Shown: positions 1 to 8,885, counted from the stretch's first letter. The stretch: 64,000 bases of DNA from Arthrobacter sp. ISL-30 (GCF_018613855.1 NZ_JAGGPK010000014.1:1-64000), one strand, 5' to 3'. Notes: generated by a model not told the origin, from the letters alone. Numbers and translations are program-made.

Positions 1-284
1 CCGTGGCCCTGCTCCGCTGCCCGGACACCGGCGTCGGCCTGGGCGCGGCGCTGGGCGGCGTCGAAGGCGACGGCGATCCGGGCCTGCAACCCGGCAACCG
101 CTGATTTGAGGTCCTCAAGCCCACGCAGCTGATCGATCAGCCCGGCACTGTCAGATGCCAACCGCAGGCCACGCACCGCGGCAATCAGCTCCTGAACACC
201 GCCGGCCGGCACCGCGGCGCTGGGAAGTTCCCCGCCGCGGGGCGCAGCCGCCAGCGTCAGCTGCGATTCCTCAATGCCGTCCAT
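1..284 (-). CDS. DUF222/HNH endonuclease family protein, N-terminal part
   Basis: Partial gene running off the left edge; the reading frame from the ATG at 284 is open to position 1 (about 94 residues). It begins MDGIEESQLT and contains an ARIAVAFDAAQRR stretch typical of the DUF222 region that precedes an HNH nuclease domain in many copies per Arthrobacter genome. The HNH domain itself would lie outside the window and cannot be checked. The biological role of these multicopy proteins is unsettled. A TTG just upstream is an alternative start. Confidence 0.7.
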   Translation of the reverse strand, partial: MDGIEESQLTLAAAPRGGELPSAAVPAGGVQELIAAVRGLRLASDSAGLIDQLRGLEDLKSAVAGLQARIAVAFDAAQRRAQADAGVRAAEQGH

Positions 285-521
285 AGCCAAAGCTTCCCAG
301 AACCCTCCGACATTTTAGGGGGATGGACTCTTGCTGAACGGTCCGATGGGCCGGGCGCACCTGGGCCAGGCCGTTTGGTCGTCCAAAGGCCGGCACCGCT
401 GGCGCCCGCCCCCGTTACACCCCCCGCGTATTAGCCTCGATTCACGATTCATGAGCCCGCCGCAAGCGGTCAACGAAACTTCTTCGCCGCGACCCGACTA
501 GACCGGGGAACTGAACCGAAC

Positions 522-553
522 GCTGCGGCCGCCGGGAGACCGGCGGCCGCAGC
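522..553 (-). terminator. Rho-independent-type hairpin after the bkd operon
   Basis: Perfect 12-bp arms (522-533 and 542-553) with an 8-nt loop start 15 bp beyond the E2 stop codon on the minus strand. There is no clear T-run, which is common in high-GC actinobacteria. Nothing else is visible between 285 and 521. Confidence 0.6.
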
Positions 554-567
554 AGCATTGTCCGTGG

Positions 568-2031
568 CTAAACCATTGTCAGCACCATCGCGGGATCCGA
601 CATGATCGATCCGACGTCGGCCAGGAAACGGGAGCCCTGTTCGCCATCCACCAGCCTGTGGTCGAACGACAGGCTCAGCGTCATCACCTGCCGCAATGCA
701 ACACCGCCGTTGAATTCCCAGGGTGCCTTCCGGACAGCACCCATCGCCAGGATGGCAGCCTCCCCGGGATTAAGGATTGGTGTTCCGGCATCGATCCCGA
801 AGACACCAATGTTTGTAATGGAAATGGTTCCGCCAGAGAGGTCCGAGGGGGTGCTCTTTCCGGCACGGGCAGCCTCAGTAAGGGTGGACAGCGCTTCCGA
901 CAGCTCCAGCAGCGGCATGGCGTCGGCATCCTTGATGTTGGGCACGGTGAGCCCTCGAGGAGTAGCGGCAGCAATGCCCAGGTTCACATAGTTGAACTGC
1001 ACTATCTCCTGGTTTTCCTCATCCCACCGGGAATTGAGCGTCGGATTGCGGCGAAGCGCCACCAGCAGCGCCTTGGCGACCAGCGTCAACGGAGTGAGTT
1101 TATGACCCGCGAACAGCCTGCTGGCCTTGAGCCTGTCCAGGAGGTCCATGGCTGCCGTGACGTCGATCGTCAGGAACTCCGTGACATGCGGCGCTGTGAA
1201 GGCACTGGCCACCATGGCCGCGGCAGTATGCTTGCGCACCCCTTTGATGGGTACCCTTTGTTCCCGTTCCACCGTCCGTTCCCGCGCAGCCGCACCGTCG
1301 GGGACAAGAGGTTGGCCGACCCCGGTTTCGCCTTCGGTGGCCCCCCCGACGTCCTTGCCTACATAGCCCTGAACGTCCTCCCTGGTAATAAGCCCCTGCG
1401 GCCCCGTTCCCGGCACGGAGGCCAGATCGACGCCGAGATCGCGCGCCAGTTTCCTGACAGGCGGCGTAGAACGCGGGCGCGTGGAAGGCTGGGCGGGAAG
1501 TGTTGCCGTAGACGTCTCCATAAGCCTGCGAGCGCGGCGCACCGGACGCCCCGTCTCTTCAACGAAGGCTCCGTACCCCACCAGGTTCGGCTCGCGCCTT
1601 ACGGCAGGCTTTGCTTCACCTGGAGAGCCCGACGTCGGCTCGGTGGCTTCCGTCCGGGCCGTTAGTGAGGCTGCAGTCAGTTCCGCAGCGGGCGGTGGTG
1701 CAGGCTCTGAGGCGGGCGGTGGTGCAGGCTCTGAGGCGGGCGGTAGTGGAGCCTCGGCCGCGGTGGCGGCCGGGGCGTCGTCGCTCACCTCAAAGGACAC
1801 GATTGGTTTACCGACTTCGACGACGGCTCCCGGCTGTTCGTGCAGCGCGGCGACCTTTCCGGCGAAAGGCGACGGCAGCTCCACAACGGCCTTGGCCGTC
1901 TCCACTTCGGCGATCACCTGGTTCAGCTCCACCGTGTCGCCCACGGCAATCTTCCAGCTAAGGATCTCTGATTCCGTCAGGCCTTCGCCGAGGTCCGGAA
2001 GCCTGAATTCCTTGATCATGGTGACGCTCAC
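568..2031 (-). CDS. bkdC: Dihydrolipoamide acyltransferase (E2) of a branched-chain 2-oxoacid dehydrogenase complex
   Basis: E2 transfers the acyl group from E1 to CoA and forms the core of the complex. The 487-residue product has an N-terminal lipoyl domain with the lipoylated lysine in the VETAKA motif (about K47), a long Pro/Ala linker, a peripheral-subunit-binding domain (about 191-225, with a GPQGLITREDV stretch) and a C-terminal acyltransferase domain ending in the catalytic HRLVDG motif (H458, D462). The linker contains a tandem 24-bp DNA repeat (about 1687-1755) that encodes a repeated ASEPAPPP unit. The first possible start is a GTG that overlaps the E1 beta stop (GTGA). The ATG at 2019 is better spaced from a GGAAGG Shine-Dalgarno sequence and may be the true start. 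Last gene of a three-gene operon; branched-chain rather than acetoin or pyruvate specificity is inferred from the operon layout and the Lrp neighbour. Confidence 0.9.
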   Translation of the reverse strand: MSVTMIKEFRLPDLGEGLTESEILSWKIAVGDTVELNQVIAEVETAKAVVELPSPFAGKVAALHEQPGAVVEVGKPIVSFEVSDDAPAATAAEAPLPPASEPAPPPASEPAPPPAAELTAASLTARTEATEPTSGSPGEAKPAVRREPNLVGYGAFVEETGRPVRRARRLMETSTATLPAQPSTRPRSTPPVRKLARDLGVDLASVPGTGPQGLITREDVQGYVGKDVGGATEGETGVGQPLVPDGAAARERTVEREQRVPIKGVRKHTAAAMVASAFTAPHVTEFLTIDVTAAMDLLDRLKASRLFAGHKLTPLTLVAKALLVALRRNPTLNSRWDEENQEIVQFNYVNLGIAAATPRGLTVPNIKDADAMPLLELSEALSTLTEAARAGKSTPSDLSGGTISITNIGVFGIDAGTPILNPGEAAILAMGAVRKAPWEFNGGVALRQVMTLSLSFDHRLVDGEQGSRFLADVGSIMSDPAMVLTMV

Positions 2032-3038
2032 CCTTCCAGCCCGCTCAACGAGTTGGGGCGGCCGAGGGTCCTGTCGACGCCGTCGAGGATCCTGTCCAGA
2101 TCGGGCAGATGGTGCATCTCCAGTTTGGAGTAGGGGTAGGGAACATCGAATCCGGTGACACGGACCGGCGATGCTTCCAGGTAGTTGAAGCAGCGCTCCG
2201 TGATGCTCGCGGCGATCTCGGCGCCCAGTCCGCCGGACTGGGAAGCCTCATGCGTGATCACCAGGCGGCCGGTCTTGCGGACGGACGCTTCCAGGACGGG
2301 GAAATCGATCGGCGCCAGGGAGCGGAGATCAATGACCTCGATGGCAACACCCTCGTCTGCGGCAGCAATCGCCGCGTCCTTGGCCGTCTTCACCAGGGGG
2401 CCGTAGGCCACGAGAGTCACGTCCTTGCCTTCGGTGACCACCCGGGCCTTCTCCATCGACAGCGCCTGCGCCAGGTCCTTCGCCTCGTCCACGTCGCCCT
2501 TGTCGTGATAGCGGCGCTTGGGCTCAAAGAAAAGGACCGGATCATCGGACGCGATGGCCTGCTGGATCATGGTGTAGGCGTCCTGTGGGTTGGAGACGCT
2601 GACGACGCGCAGCCCGGAGGTGTGGGTGAAGTACGCTTCGGGCGATTCCGAATGGTGTTCGGGGGAACCGATGCCGCCGCCGAAGGGGACACGGATGGTG
2701 ATGGGCATCTTGACCCGGCCCATGGTGCGGTAGTGAAGCTTGGCCATCTGGCTGACGATCTGGTCGAAAGCCGGATAGATGAAACCGTCGAACTGGATTT
2801 CGCAGACGGGCCGGTAGCCACGATAGGCAAGCCCGACGGCAGTTCCGATAATTCCCGATTCGGCCAGGGGCGTATCCACTACACGGTGCTTGCCGAAGTC
2901 CTTTTGAAGCCCGTCGGTTATGCGGAAGACCCCGCCCAGGGTTCCGATGTCCTCCCCCATCAGGATTACCTTGGGATCGTTTTCGAGGGATTTGCGAAGG
3001 CCTGCATTGAGTGCGCGGGCAAAAGTCAGCTGGCTCAT
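2028..3038 (-). CDS. bkdB: 2-oxoacid dehydrogenase E1 component, beta subunit
   Basis: The beta subunit (336 residues) pairs with E1 alpha to make the thiamine-diphosphate-dependent decarboxylase of the branched-chain 2-oxoacid dehydrogenase complex. The sequence has the transketolase-like pyrimidine-binding domain (GEDIGTLGGVF, QFDGFIYPAFDQI, GGGIGSPEHHS) followed by the transketolase C-terminal domain (VIDLRSLAPIDF, THEASQSGGLGAE). I chose the ATG at 3038 because it overlaps the E1 alpha stop (TGATG), as expected for translational coupling; upstream in-frame codons give an extension that does not look homologous. Confidence 0.93.
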   Translation of the reverse strand: MSQLTFARALNAGLRKSLENDPKVILMGEDIGTLGGVFRITDGLQKDFGKHRVVDTPLAESGIIGTAVGLAYRGYRPVCEIQFDGFIYPAFDQIVSQMAKLHYRTMGRVKMPITIRVPFGGGIGSPEHHSESPEAYFTHTSGLRVVSVSNPQDAYTMIQQAIASDDPVLFFEPKRRYHDKGDVDEAKDLAQALSMEKARVVTEGKDVTLVAYGPLVKTAKDAAIAAADEGVAIEVIDLRSLAPIDFPVLEASVRKTGRLVITHEASQSGGLGAEIAASITERCFNYLEASPVRVTGFDVPYPYSKLEMHHLPDLDRILDGVDRTLGRPNSLSGLEG

Positions 3039-4225
3039 CAGAGTGCACCTTCCTGGGAGGAGCCACCGAAGCTCGCCAGGTAACGCGAGTAGTGGTCTTT
3101 TTGGTGGTCGATCCATGAATGTGGCGTGCTATAGACGTGGTTGAAAACGTCCAGGGGTGCAGGATCCGGCATAGTAGCGCAGGCGTCGCGCAATTCGCGG
3201 GCCACCGAGTCCGCCTTGGCCTGCACACTTGCCTGGGCTTCCTCACCCAGCAGGCCCTTGACAGACAGTAGGGACTTCAGCCGGACGATTGGATCCTTCG
3301 CGGCCCAATCCTCCAGTTCATTCGCGTCACGGTATCTGGTGGGGTCATCCGCCGTCGTATGCGGTCCCATACGGTAGGTAACGGCCTCGATGAAGGTTGG
3401 CCCTCCACCTTTCCTTGCCCTGTCCAGGCCAATACGCGAGGCCGCCATCACGGCCAGGACATCATTGCCGTCCACGCGCATGCTCGGAATGCCAAAACCC
3501 GTGGCGCGGTCCGCCAGCTGCACGCGGGACTGCAGGCGGACGGGCTCGGAAATGGCCCAGTGGTTGTTCTGGCAGAAGAAGACCAGCGGTACCTGGTAGC
3601 TGGCCGCGAACACCATGGCCTCGTTGACGTCGCCTTCGCTGGTTGCCCCGTCGCCTAGATAGGAGAAGGCAACGATGTCGGCGCCATCGTTCTGGATACC
3701 CATGGCGTAGCCGGTGGCATGGAGCGTCTGCGAGCCGATGACGATCTGGGGAGTCGCCATATTAATGCGGTGCGGGTCCCAGCCGTAGAGGGCGTTGCCG
3801 CGCCAGGGACGAATGATCTCGCCAAGCTCCGCGCCGCGGCAGTAAGCCACTCCGCTCTCCCGGTAGCTGGGAAATATGAAATCGTCACTGCGGATGGCCC
3901 TTACGGAGCCGATCTGGGATGCTTCCTGGCCCAGGAGGGGCGGCCACAGGGCAAGCTCCCCTTGCCGTTGCAACGCCGTTGCCTCCGTGTCGATGCGTCG
4001 GATGACCACCATGTCCTCGTAGAGCGAGAGCAGTTGATAGTCACTAACGTCCTTGATCCAGACGTCAAATTCTGGATGGTTGATGCGTTCCCCCGCCGGG
4101 GAAATCAGCTGGACCAGGTTCCCTCCGGTCCGTAGGGGATTCGTTGTTCCGTTCCCTTGGCCGCCGGGGCTGTTTGCGCCGGGGCCCACCTCATCCGTCA
4201 ACACGTTGATCGCACCTTCCAGCAT
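3038..4225 (-). CDS. bkdA: 2-oxoacid dehydrogenase E1 component, alpha subunit
   Basis: Alpha subunit of the E1 decarboxylase. The thiamine-diphosphate motif is visible (GDGATSEGDVNEA ending in the NN of CQNN), with the conserved GQEASQIGS and RMGPHTTADDPTRY stretches. The reading frame is open from a GTG at 4273. I place the start at the ATG at 4225, but a GTG at 4204 has a better placed GGAAGG, so the start is uncertain by about 20 residues. First gene of the bkdABC operon, divergent from the Lrp-type regulator, with a CRP/GlxR-like palindrome between them. Confidence 0.9.
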   Translation of the reverse strand: MLEGAINVLTDEVGPGANSPGGQGNGTTNPLRTGGNLVQLISPAGERINHPEFDVWIKDVSDYQLLSLYEDMVVIRRIDTEATALQRQGELALWPPLLGQEASQIGSVRAIRSDDFIFPSYRESGVAYCRGAELGEIIRPWRGNALYGWDPHRINMATPQIVIGSQTLHATGYAMGIQNDGADIVAFSYLGDGATSEGDVNEAMVFAASYQVPLVFFCQNNHWAISEPVRLQSRVQLADRATGFGIPSMRVDGNDVLAVMAASRIGLDRARKGGGPTFIEAVTYRMGPHTTADDPTRYRDANELEDWAAKDPIVRLKSLLSVKGLLGEEAQASVQAKADSVARELRDACATMPDPAPLDVFNHVYSTPHSWIDHQKDHYSRYLASFGGSSQEGAL

Positions 4226-4297
4226 CGGATTACCGGCCCGTTCAAGACTCGTGATCCCGCCGTTGGCCGGCACCCGGGCACCGTTGCCCCGGGTTAA

Positions 4298-4315
4298 TTG
4301 TGACCATACTCACAA
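4298..4315. promoter_or_regulatory. CRP/GlxR-type operator candidate
   Basis: Perfect dyad TTGTGA-N6-TCACAA lies between the divergent bkd operon and the lrp gene. The spacing and half-sites match the CRP-family consensus TGTGA-N6-TCACA used by actinobacterial GlxR/Crp. Binding is inferred. Confidence 0.6.
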
Positions 4316-4398
4316 CGCTCAACGGGTACAACTGCTGCCAAATATTCTGAGCATTATGCCCCGCTTGGGGGTCGAGAACCGTGCTAACGTTGCGCAGT

Positions 4399-4872
4399 AT
4401 GCAAGCTTTGGATGGCACTGACGCAAGGCTCCTTTCGGCCATGGCCCGTGATCCGCGGGGCACAGTGGTTGCTCTGGCCCAAAAGCTCGGCTTATCTCGA
4501 AATACAGTGCAGGCCCGAATGGCCCTCCTTGAGAAAAAGCACGCCTTCCTCTCCTTCGAACGACGAATTAATCCTGCTGCCCTCGGTTATCCCCTGATGG
4601 CGTTCATCTCTGTGCACGTGCAGCAGCAAAAGCTCGGTCAACTGGCCGCCGAGCTCTCCGGAATTCCCGAAATCCTGGAAGGCCACGGACTGACCGGCTC
4701 GGCGGACCTGCTGCTCCGGGTGGTGGCCCTCGACGCCGAAGACCTCTTCCGGATTAACGGAAAGATCCTTGCGTGCGACGGCGTAGACCGGACCGATACG
4801 GCATTGGCCATGAGCGAGCTGATCCCCTTCCGTGTCCAGCCGCTGCTTGACCGCGGCTCCCAGGCCAGCTGA
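4399..4872 (+). CDS. Lrp/AsnC family transcriptional regulator
   Basis: A 157-residue regulator with an N-terminal winged helix-turn-helix (LSRNTVQARMALLEK) and a C-terminal ligand-binding RAM domain (AFISVHVQQ, ILEGHGLTGSADLLLRV). It starts MQALDGTDARLL; a GTG at 4381 would add six residues. Family members bind amino acids, often leucine or other branched-chain residues, and control adjacent operons. Divergent placement beside bkdABC makes it the likely regulator of branched-chain 2-oxoacid breakdown. The effector cannot be told from sequence. Confidence 0.9.
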   Translation: MQALDGTDARLLSAMARDPRGTVVALAQKLGLSRNTVQARMALLEKKHAFLSFERRINPAALGYPLMAFISVHVQQQKLGQLAAELSGIPEILEGHGLTGSADLLLRVVALDAEDLFRINGKILACDGVDRTDTALAMSELIPFRVQPLLDRGSQAS

Positions 4873-4892
4873 ACCCCTCGGCGGCATCACCC

Positions 4893-5348
4893 ATGTATGG
4901 CACCCCTCCCCCTCCGGCCAGGAAGCGGAAGTGGCTCGGGATTGTCCTGGGGATCCTGGGTGGAGTCGTCATACTGGCGATCGTGGGGGTTGCGATCCTG
5001 ATGAATCTTGTGGGCAATGCGAGCAACAAGGCCCGGACCCTGGCAGACGATTTCACCAATCTCCTGATCCGCGGCGAGACACACCACGCGTACGACCAAT
5101 ACCTGGATGCCTCGCTCATGGAACAACTGAGCAGGGATCAATTCACCAGCGGGGTTGAAAGCCTCGAATTGGATGACACCTGCAGGCCCAGCTACAGCAC
5201 CGTAGACGTCAGCTCCAGGAACGGAACCAACGCCGCCGACGTCGCCGGTAAGCTCGACTGCTCCGGAAAGAGCATTGAGCTGGCTTACCGGTTCGAGGGC
5301 ACCGACGAACTGAAGATCGTCACGCTTCGCCTGCTCCCGCAGAACTAG
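4893..5348 (+). CDS. Single-pass membrane protein with a small extracytoplasmic domain
   Basis: The 151-residue product has a short proline-rich N-terminus followed by KRK and one strong membrane segment (about residues 14-38), then about 110 residues predicted outside the membrane. The outer part contains two cysteines (DDTC and LDCSGK) that could form a disulfide. Layout resembles DUF4878/NTF2-like lipoprotein-type domains, but I cannot assign a family. It starts 20 bp after the Lrp gene and may be co-transcribed. A strong terminator follows. Confidence 0.75.
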   Translation: MYGTPPPPARKRKWLGIVLGILGGVVILAIVGVAILMNLVGNASNKARTLADDFTNLLIRGETHHAYDQYLDASLMEQLSRDQFTSGVESLELDDTCRPSYSTVDVSSRNGTNAADVAGKLDCSGKSIELAYRFEGTDELKIVTLRLLPQN

Positions 5349-5372
5349 GTTTCCGCAGAACTGAGCTCACGC

Positions 5373-5409
5373 AGAAGGGCTCCCGCGCCACTGGCGCGGG
5401 AGCCCTTCT
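5373..5409. terminator. Bidirectional-type hairpin between convergent genes
   Basis: Perfect 18-bp inverted repeat (5373-5390 and 5392-5409) centred on one base, between the + strand membrane protein gene and the - strand actP gene. Confidence 0.85.
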
Positions 5410-5444
5410 CTCATCGACGAAGCCTGGTGAAGTTCGCTTTCCCT

Positions 5445-7076
5445 TTAGTGGTCGACGGCCTTTTCAGCGCCGATGCCGGTGAGGGACCGGACTTCCATCT
5501 CAGCCTGCTTGGCGGCGTCTTCACGGCGCTTGTCCAGCACCGTTCCCAGCCATCCGAGGAAGAAGGCCAGCGGAATGGACACGATGCCCGGGTTACTCAG
5601 CGGGAAGAAGGCAAAGTTCGCTCCCTGGATCATCGAGGTCTTTGCTCCGGAAACCACCGGCGAGAAGGCGATCAGCACAATGGCCGCCCCCAGTCCGCCG
5701 TACATGCTCCAGACCGCGCCCTGGGTGGTGAACCTGCGCCAGAACAGGGAGTAGACAATCGTGGGCAGGTTGGCCGAGGCCGCTACCGCGAAGGCGAGCG
5801 CCACCAGGAAGGCGACGTTCTGGCCGTTGGCGAAGATGCCGCCCAGGATCGCCAGGACGCCGATCACTACGACAGTCCGGCGGGCCACCTTCACTTCAGC
5901 ATCCGGCTTGGTTTTGCCCTTGGAGATGACGTTCGCATAGATGTCATGGGCGAACGATGCCGCTGCGGTAATGGTCAGCCCGGCCACCACCGCGAGGATG
6001 GTTGCGAAGGCGACCGCCGAGATGAAGCCCAGGAGCAGCGGCCCGCCGAGGTGGAAGGCCAGAAGCGGTGCAGCGGAGTTGACGCCGCCCGGTGCCGATT
6101 TGATGGTTTCCGCACCCACCAGCGCCGCTGCGCCATAACCGAGGACCAGCGTGAACAGGTAGAAGAGTCCGATCAGCCAGATGGACCACACCACGGACTT
6201 GCGGGCTTCCTTCGCGGTCGGAACTGTGTAGAAGCGCATGAGCACATGGGGCAGCGCCGCGGTGCCGAGGACCAGGGCAAGTCCAAGTGACATGAAGTCC
6301 AGCTTGGAGGTATCGCTCTTGCCGTACTGCAGGCCGGGGTTCAGGACGTTGGGGTTGTTCGCCGCCTCGGCGGCAGAGCCGAGAAGGTTGGAGAGGTTGA
6401 AGCCATAGATGGAGAGGACCCAGAGCGTCATGACTCCAGCACCGACGATCAGCAGGATTGCCTTGATGATCTGGACCCACGTGGTTCCCTTCATGCCGCC
6501 GATCAGCACGTACATGATCATGAGGGCGCCGACGACGATGATCACCAGGGCTTGGCCGCCCCAGTCGCTGATGCCCAGCAGCAGCGAGATCAGGCTACCC
6601 GCTCCGGCCATCTGGGCCAGGAGGTAGAAGAAGCACACGGCCAGGGTGGACAGCGCAGCGGCGATTCGCACCGGCCGCTGGCGGAGCCGGAAGGACAGGA
6701 CGTCGGCCATAGTGAACTTGCCTGTGTTGCGCAGCAGTTCCGCAACGAGGAGCAGGGCAACCAACCAGGCGACCAGGAAGCCGATGGAGTAAAGGAACCC
6801 GTCGTAGCCGTTGATGGCGATAGCTCCAGTGATGCCGAGGAACGACGCCGCAGAAAGGTAGTCTCCCGCGATGGCCGTACCGTTCTGCGAACCGGTGAAT
6901 GACCGCCCTGCCGCATAGTAGTCAGCCGCCGTCTTGTTGTTCCGGCTTGCCCGGAACACGATCACCATCGTGACGAGGACGAACAGGGCGAAAATGCCCA
7001 TGTTCAGGAGCGTGGTGTCTTTCAGAGCCGCGACGTTGACTGCTGGGACCATTCCGTTCATGGCAATACTGTTCAC
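5445..7076 (-). CDS. actP: Cation/acetate symporter, sodium:solute symporter family
   Basis: A 543-residue multispanning permease (about 13 hydrophobic segments) with hallmarks of the ActP/MctC branch of the SSS family: DYYAAGRSFTGSQNG, GDYLSAASFLGI, and the LPHVLMRFYTVP stretch. It should import acetate or related short monocarboxylates with sodium. The first start, a GTG, overlaps the stop of the upstream DUF485 gene; an ATG five codons later is an alternative. The DUF485-actP pair is a standard operon. It faces the LytS kinase gene across a 208-bp promoter region. Confidence 0.92.
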   Translation of the reverse strand: MNSIAMNGMVPAVNVAALKDTTLLNMGIFALFVLVTMVIVFRASRNNKTAADYYAAGRSFTGSQNGTAIAGDYLSAASFLGITGAIAINGYDGFLYSIGFLVAWLVALLLVAELLRNTGKFTMADVLSFRLRQRPVRIAAALSTLAVCFFYLLAQMAGAGSLISLLLGISDWGGQALVIIVVGALMIMYVLIGGMKGTTWVQIIKAILLIVGAGVMTLWVLSIYGFNLSNLLGSAAEAANNPNVLNPGLQYGKSDTSKLDFMSLGLALVLGTAALPHVLMRFYTVPTAKEARKSVVWSIWLIGLFYLFTLVLGYGAAALVGAETIKSAPGGVNSAAPLLAFHLGGPLLLGFISAVAFATILAVVAGLTITAAASFAHDIYANVISKGKTKPDAEVKVARRTVVVIGVLAILGGIFANGQNVAFLVALAFAVAASANLPTIVYSLFWRRFTTQGAVWSMYGGLGAAIVLIAFSPVVSGAKTSMIQGANFAFFPLSNPGIVSIPLAFFLGWLGTVLDKRREDAAKQAEMEVRSLTGIGAEKAVDH

Positions 7077-7453
7077 TTGGCGACCCCGCTTACGGCGCTG
7101 GTGTGCTTGTCGTGCTCGTGGCCCTCAATTTCGCCTCGGATTTCCAGCGCAATGGGATCGAGCCGCCGGTTGGAGTAGCTCACGTACCAGGCCGTGATTC
7201 CAAACGTCGAGACGAATTGCAGCAGTCCCAGGATCAGGCCAACGTTGATGTTCCCCCAGACCTTTATGGACATGAAGCCCACCGCGTAGTCGGCCAACAG
7301 TACATATGCGAAGTACCACAGCAGGAACGCTATGGCCATGGGAAAGACAAAGCTGCGGTGGCGTTTGCGCAGTTCCTTGAACCGCTCCGTCTGTTGGACT
7401 TCCTGGAAATCCACGTCCACTGCCGCTTCCGGGGTTTGGGCGTCGTTACCCAT
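7073..7453 (-). CDS. DUF485 family membrane protein, ActP partner
   Basis: A 126-residue protein with two membrane segments (about 49-71 and 84-105, around FVFPMAIAFLLWYFAYVLLA and INVGLILGLLQFVSTFGI). The start at 7453 is fixed by an AGGAGG five bases before the ATG. DUF485 genes nearly always precede actP; the protein is thought to assist the transporter, but its exact role is not known. First gene of the actP operon. Confidence 0.9.
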   Translation of the reverse strand: MGNDAQTPEAAVDVDFQEVQQTERFKELRKRHRSFVFPMAIAFLLWYFAYVLLADYAVGFMSIKVWGNINVGLILGLLQFVSTFGITAWYVSYSNRRLDPIALEIRGEIEGHEHDKHTSAVSGVAK

Positions 7454-7502
7454 AATTCCTCCTGATTGTGACTGGTTCACATCAGCCGCACGCGCCTGCC
7501 AA

Positions 7503-7518
7503 TGTGATTGCAATCACT
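7503..7518. promoter_or_regulatory. CRP/GlxR-type operator candidate
   Basis: TGTGA-TTGCAA-TCACT contains a perfect 14-bp palindrome (GTGATTGCAATCAC) and matches the CRP-family consensus at nine of ten positions. It lies 50 bp upstream of the DUF485 start, in the promoter region shared with the divergent LytS gene. Confidence 0.55.
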
Positions 7519-7585
7519 ATCAATCGCGCTCCGACCCACATTCCAGAGCTTTGCCGCCGGGCGTCGCCCAGCGGTTGCCAGAGTG

Positions 7586-7620
7586 CGACAAACGGCGGTT
7601 CGACAACCGCGATGCGACAA
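7586..7620. repeat. Three direct CGACAA repeats, possible response-regulator site
   Basis: CGACAA occurs at 7586, 7601 and 7615 (15- and 14-bp steps), about 45-75 bp upstream of the LytS start. LytTR regulators usually bind paired direct repeats, though normally about 21 bp apart, so assignment to this system is tentative. Confidence 0.35.
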
Positions 7621-7661
7621 GGGCAGACGCTCCTGGCCACTGTCTTCGCTACGCTTGCGGT

Positions 7662-8885
7662 ATGCCCGAGTCCCCGCTTTTTACCGCCGCCGCAATAGCG
7701 GTCATCATCATGGCCGTCATCGTCGTCGCGGCCGTGGGTTTGCGGGTGATGAAGTCCTACCGGGAGCTCGGCACGGATGCCGAGCGGGCCACCTACAACA
7801 CCCTCCACGCGGCCTCACGGGCTGGACAGCACCTGCGCAATGGCCTGCAGCCAGCCGGAGCTGCCAAGGCAAGCAAGCAACTACGCACGCTCCTGGGCTG
7901 CGATGCCCTCGCCATCACCAACACCATGGAAATCCTGGCTTGGGATGGCGGCGCGGAAGAACTGAAGCCGCATCTCATGAACCTTGCCGCGGATGTGCTC
8001 TCCGACGGGCACACCGCTGTGATACCTGCATCCTCGTTGCCGCATCCGCACCTCGGAAACGACCACGATTCCCACGGCAGGAACCATTCCCAGGTGCACA
8101 GCGCGGTGATCGCCCCGATTCGCGCGGGATCGCGGGTGGTGGGGGTTGTGGCGGCCTTTGCGCCGTCGGCAGGGGCTGGACTGGTGCGGGCCACGGACGA
8201 GGTCGCCGGCTGGGTCGCCGCCCAGGTGGAGCTGGCTGAACTGGATGCCTCCCGGACCCTGTTGATGGAGGCGGAGGTGAGGTCGCTGCGGGCGCAGATC
8301 AGCCCCCATTTCATCTACAACTCGCTGAACGCCATCGCCTCCTTCATAAATACAGATCCCGCCCGTGCGCGGGAGCTTGTGGTGGAATTCGCCGATTTCA
8401 CCCGCTATTCCTTCCGGCGCCATGGCGACTTCACCACCCTTGCGGAAGAGCTTCGCTGCATTGACCGCTACCTGTTGCTCGAAAGGGCGCGCTTCGGCGA
8501 CCGCGTCCAGGTGAGCCTGCGAATCGCGCCCGAAGTCCTCAGTACCGTCATACCGTTCCTGAGCCTCCAGCCGCTTGTGGAGAATGCCGTTCGGCATGGC
8601 CTTGAAGCCAAGGAAGGCCCTGGTCACATCACCATCTGTGCCAATGATTCCGGCGCCTTTGCGGAAGTCACCATTGAAGACGACGGGGTCGGCATGGACC
8701 CGGAACACCTCCGCTCGGTCCTCGCCGGGCACTCCGACGGCGACCATGTGGGTCTGCGCAATGTCGACGCCCGCCTGCGCCAAGTCTACGGAGACGACCA
8801 TGGCCTGGTCATCGAAACCGCGCCGAACGAGGGCACCCTCATCACGATGCGGGTGCCCAAGTCGCAGCCAGGGCACGACGCCTGA
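7662..8885 (+). CDS. LytS-type sensor histidine kinase
   Basis: A 407-residue kinase with one N-terminal membrane segment (about 8-30), a GAF-like sensor region (about 60-200) and the His_kinase domain with the phospho-accepting histidine in QISPHFIYNSLNAI, followed by an HATPase domain (N box VENAVRHGLEAK, G box DDGVGMD). I placed the start at the ATG encoding MPESPLFTAAA because it opens the membrane segment; the frame continues upstream without homology. It pairs with the LytTR regulator 32 bp downstream. Related kinases (BtsS, YpdA, LytS) sense pyruvate or similar carboxylates, and the flanking monocarboxylate permeases suggest the same here (inference). Confidence 0.9.
   Translation: MPESPLFTAAAIAVIIMAVIVVAAVGLRVMKSYRELGTDAERATYNTLHAASRAGQHLRNGLQPAGAAKASKQLRTLLGCDALAITNTMEILAWDGGAEELKPHLMNLAADVLSDGHTAVIPASSLPHPHLGNDHDSHGRNHSQVHSAVIAPIRAGSRVVGVVAAFAPSAGAGLVRATDEVAGWVAAQVELAELDASRTLLMEAEVRSLRAQISPHFIYNSLNAIASFINTDPARARELVVEFADFTRYSFRRHGDFTTLAEELRCIDRYLLLERARFGDRVQVSLRIAPEVLSTVIPFLSLQPLVENAVRHGLEAKEGPGHITICANDSGAFAEVTIEDDGVGMDPEHLRSVLAGHSDGDHVGLRNVDARLRQVYGDDHGLVIETAPNEGTLITMRVPKSQPGHDA

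Noticed and set aside
658..1665. Long open frame on the + strand opposite the E2 gene
   Set aside because: Antisense shadow of a high-GC gene; the minus-strand product is an unmistakable E2.
1687..1755. 24-bp tandem repeat
   Set aside because: It encodes the flexible Pro/Ala linker of E2, where such repeats are ordinary.
7467..7481. Second CRP-like dyad TGTGA-N5-TCACA next to the DUF485 ribosome site
   Set aside because: The spacer is one base short of the CRP-family consensus and it overlaps the leader near the start codon; the site at 7503 is better.
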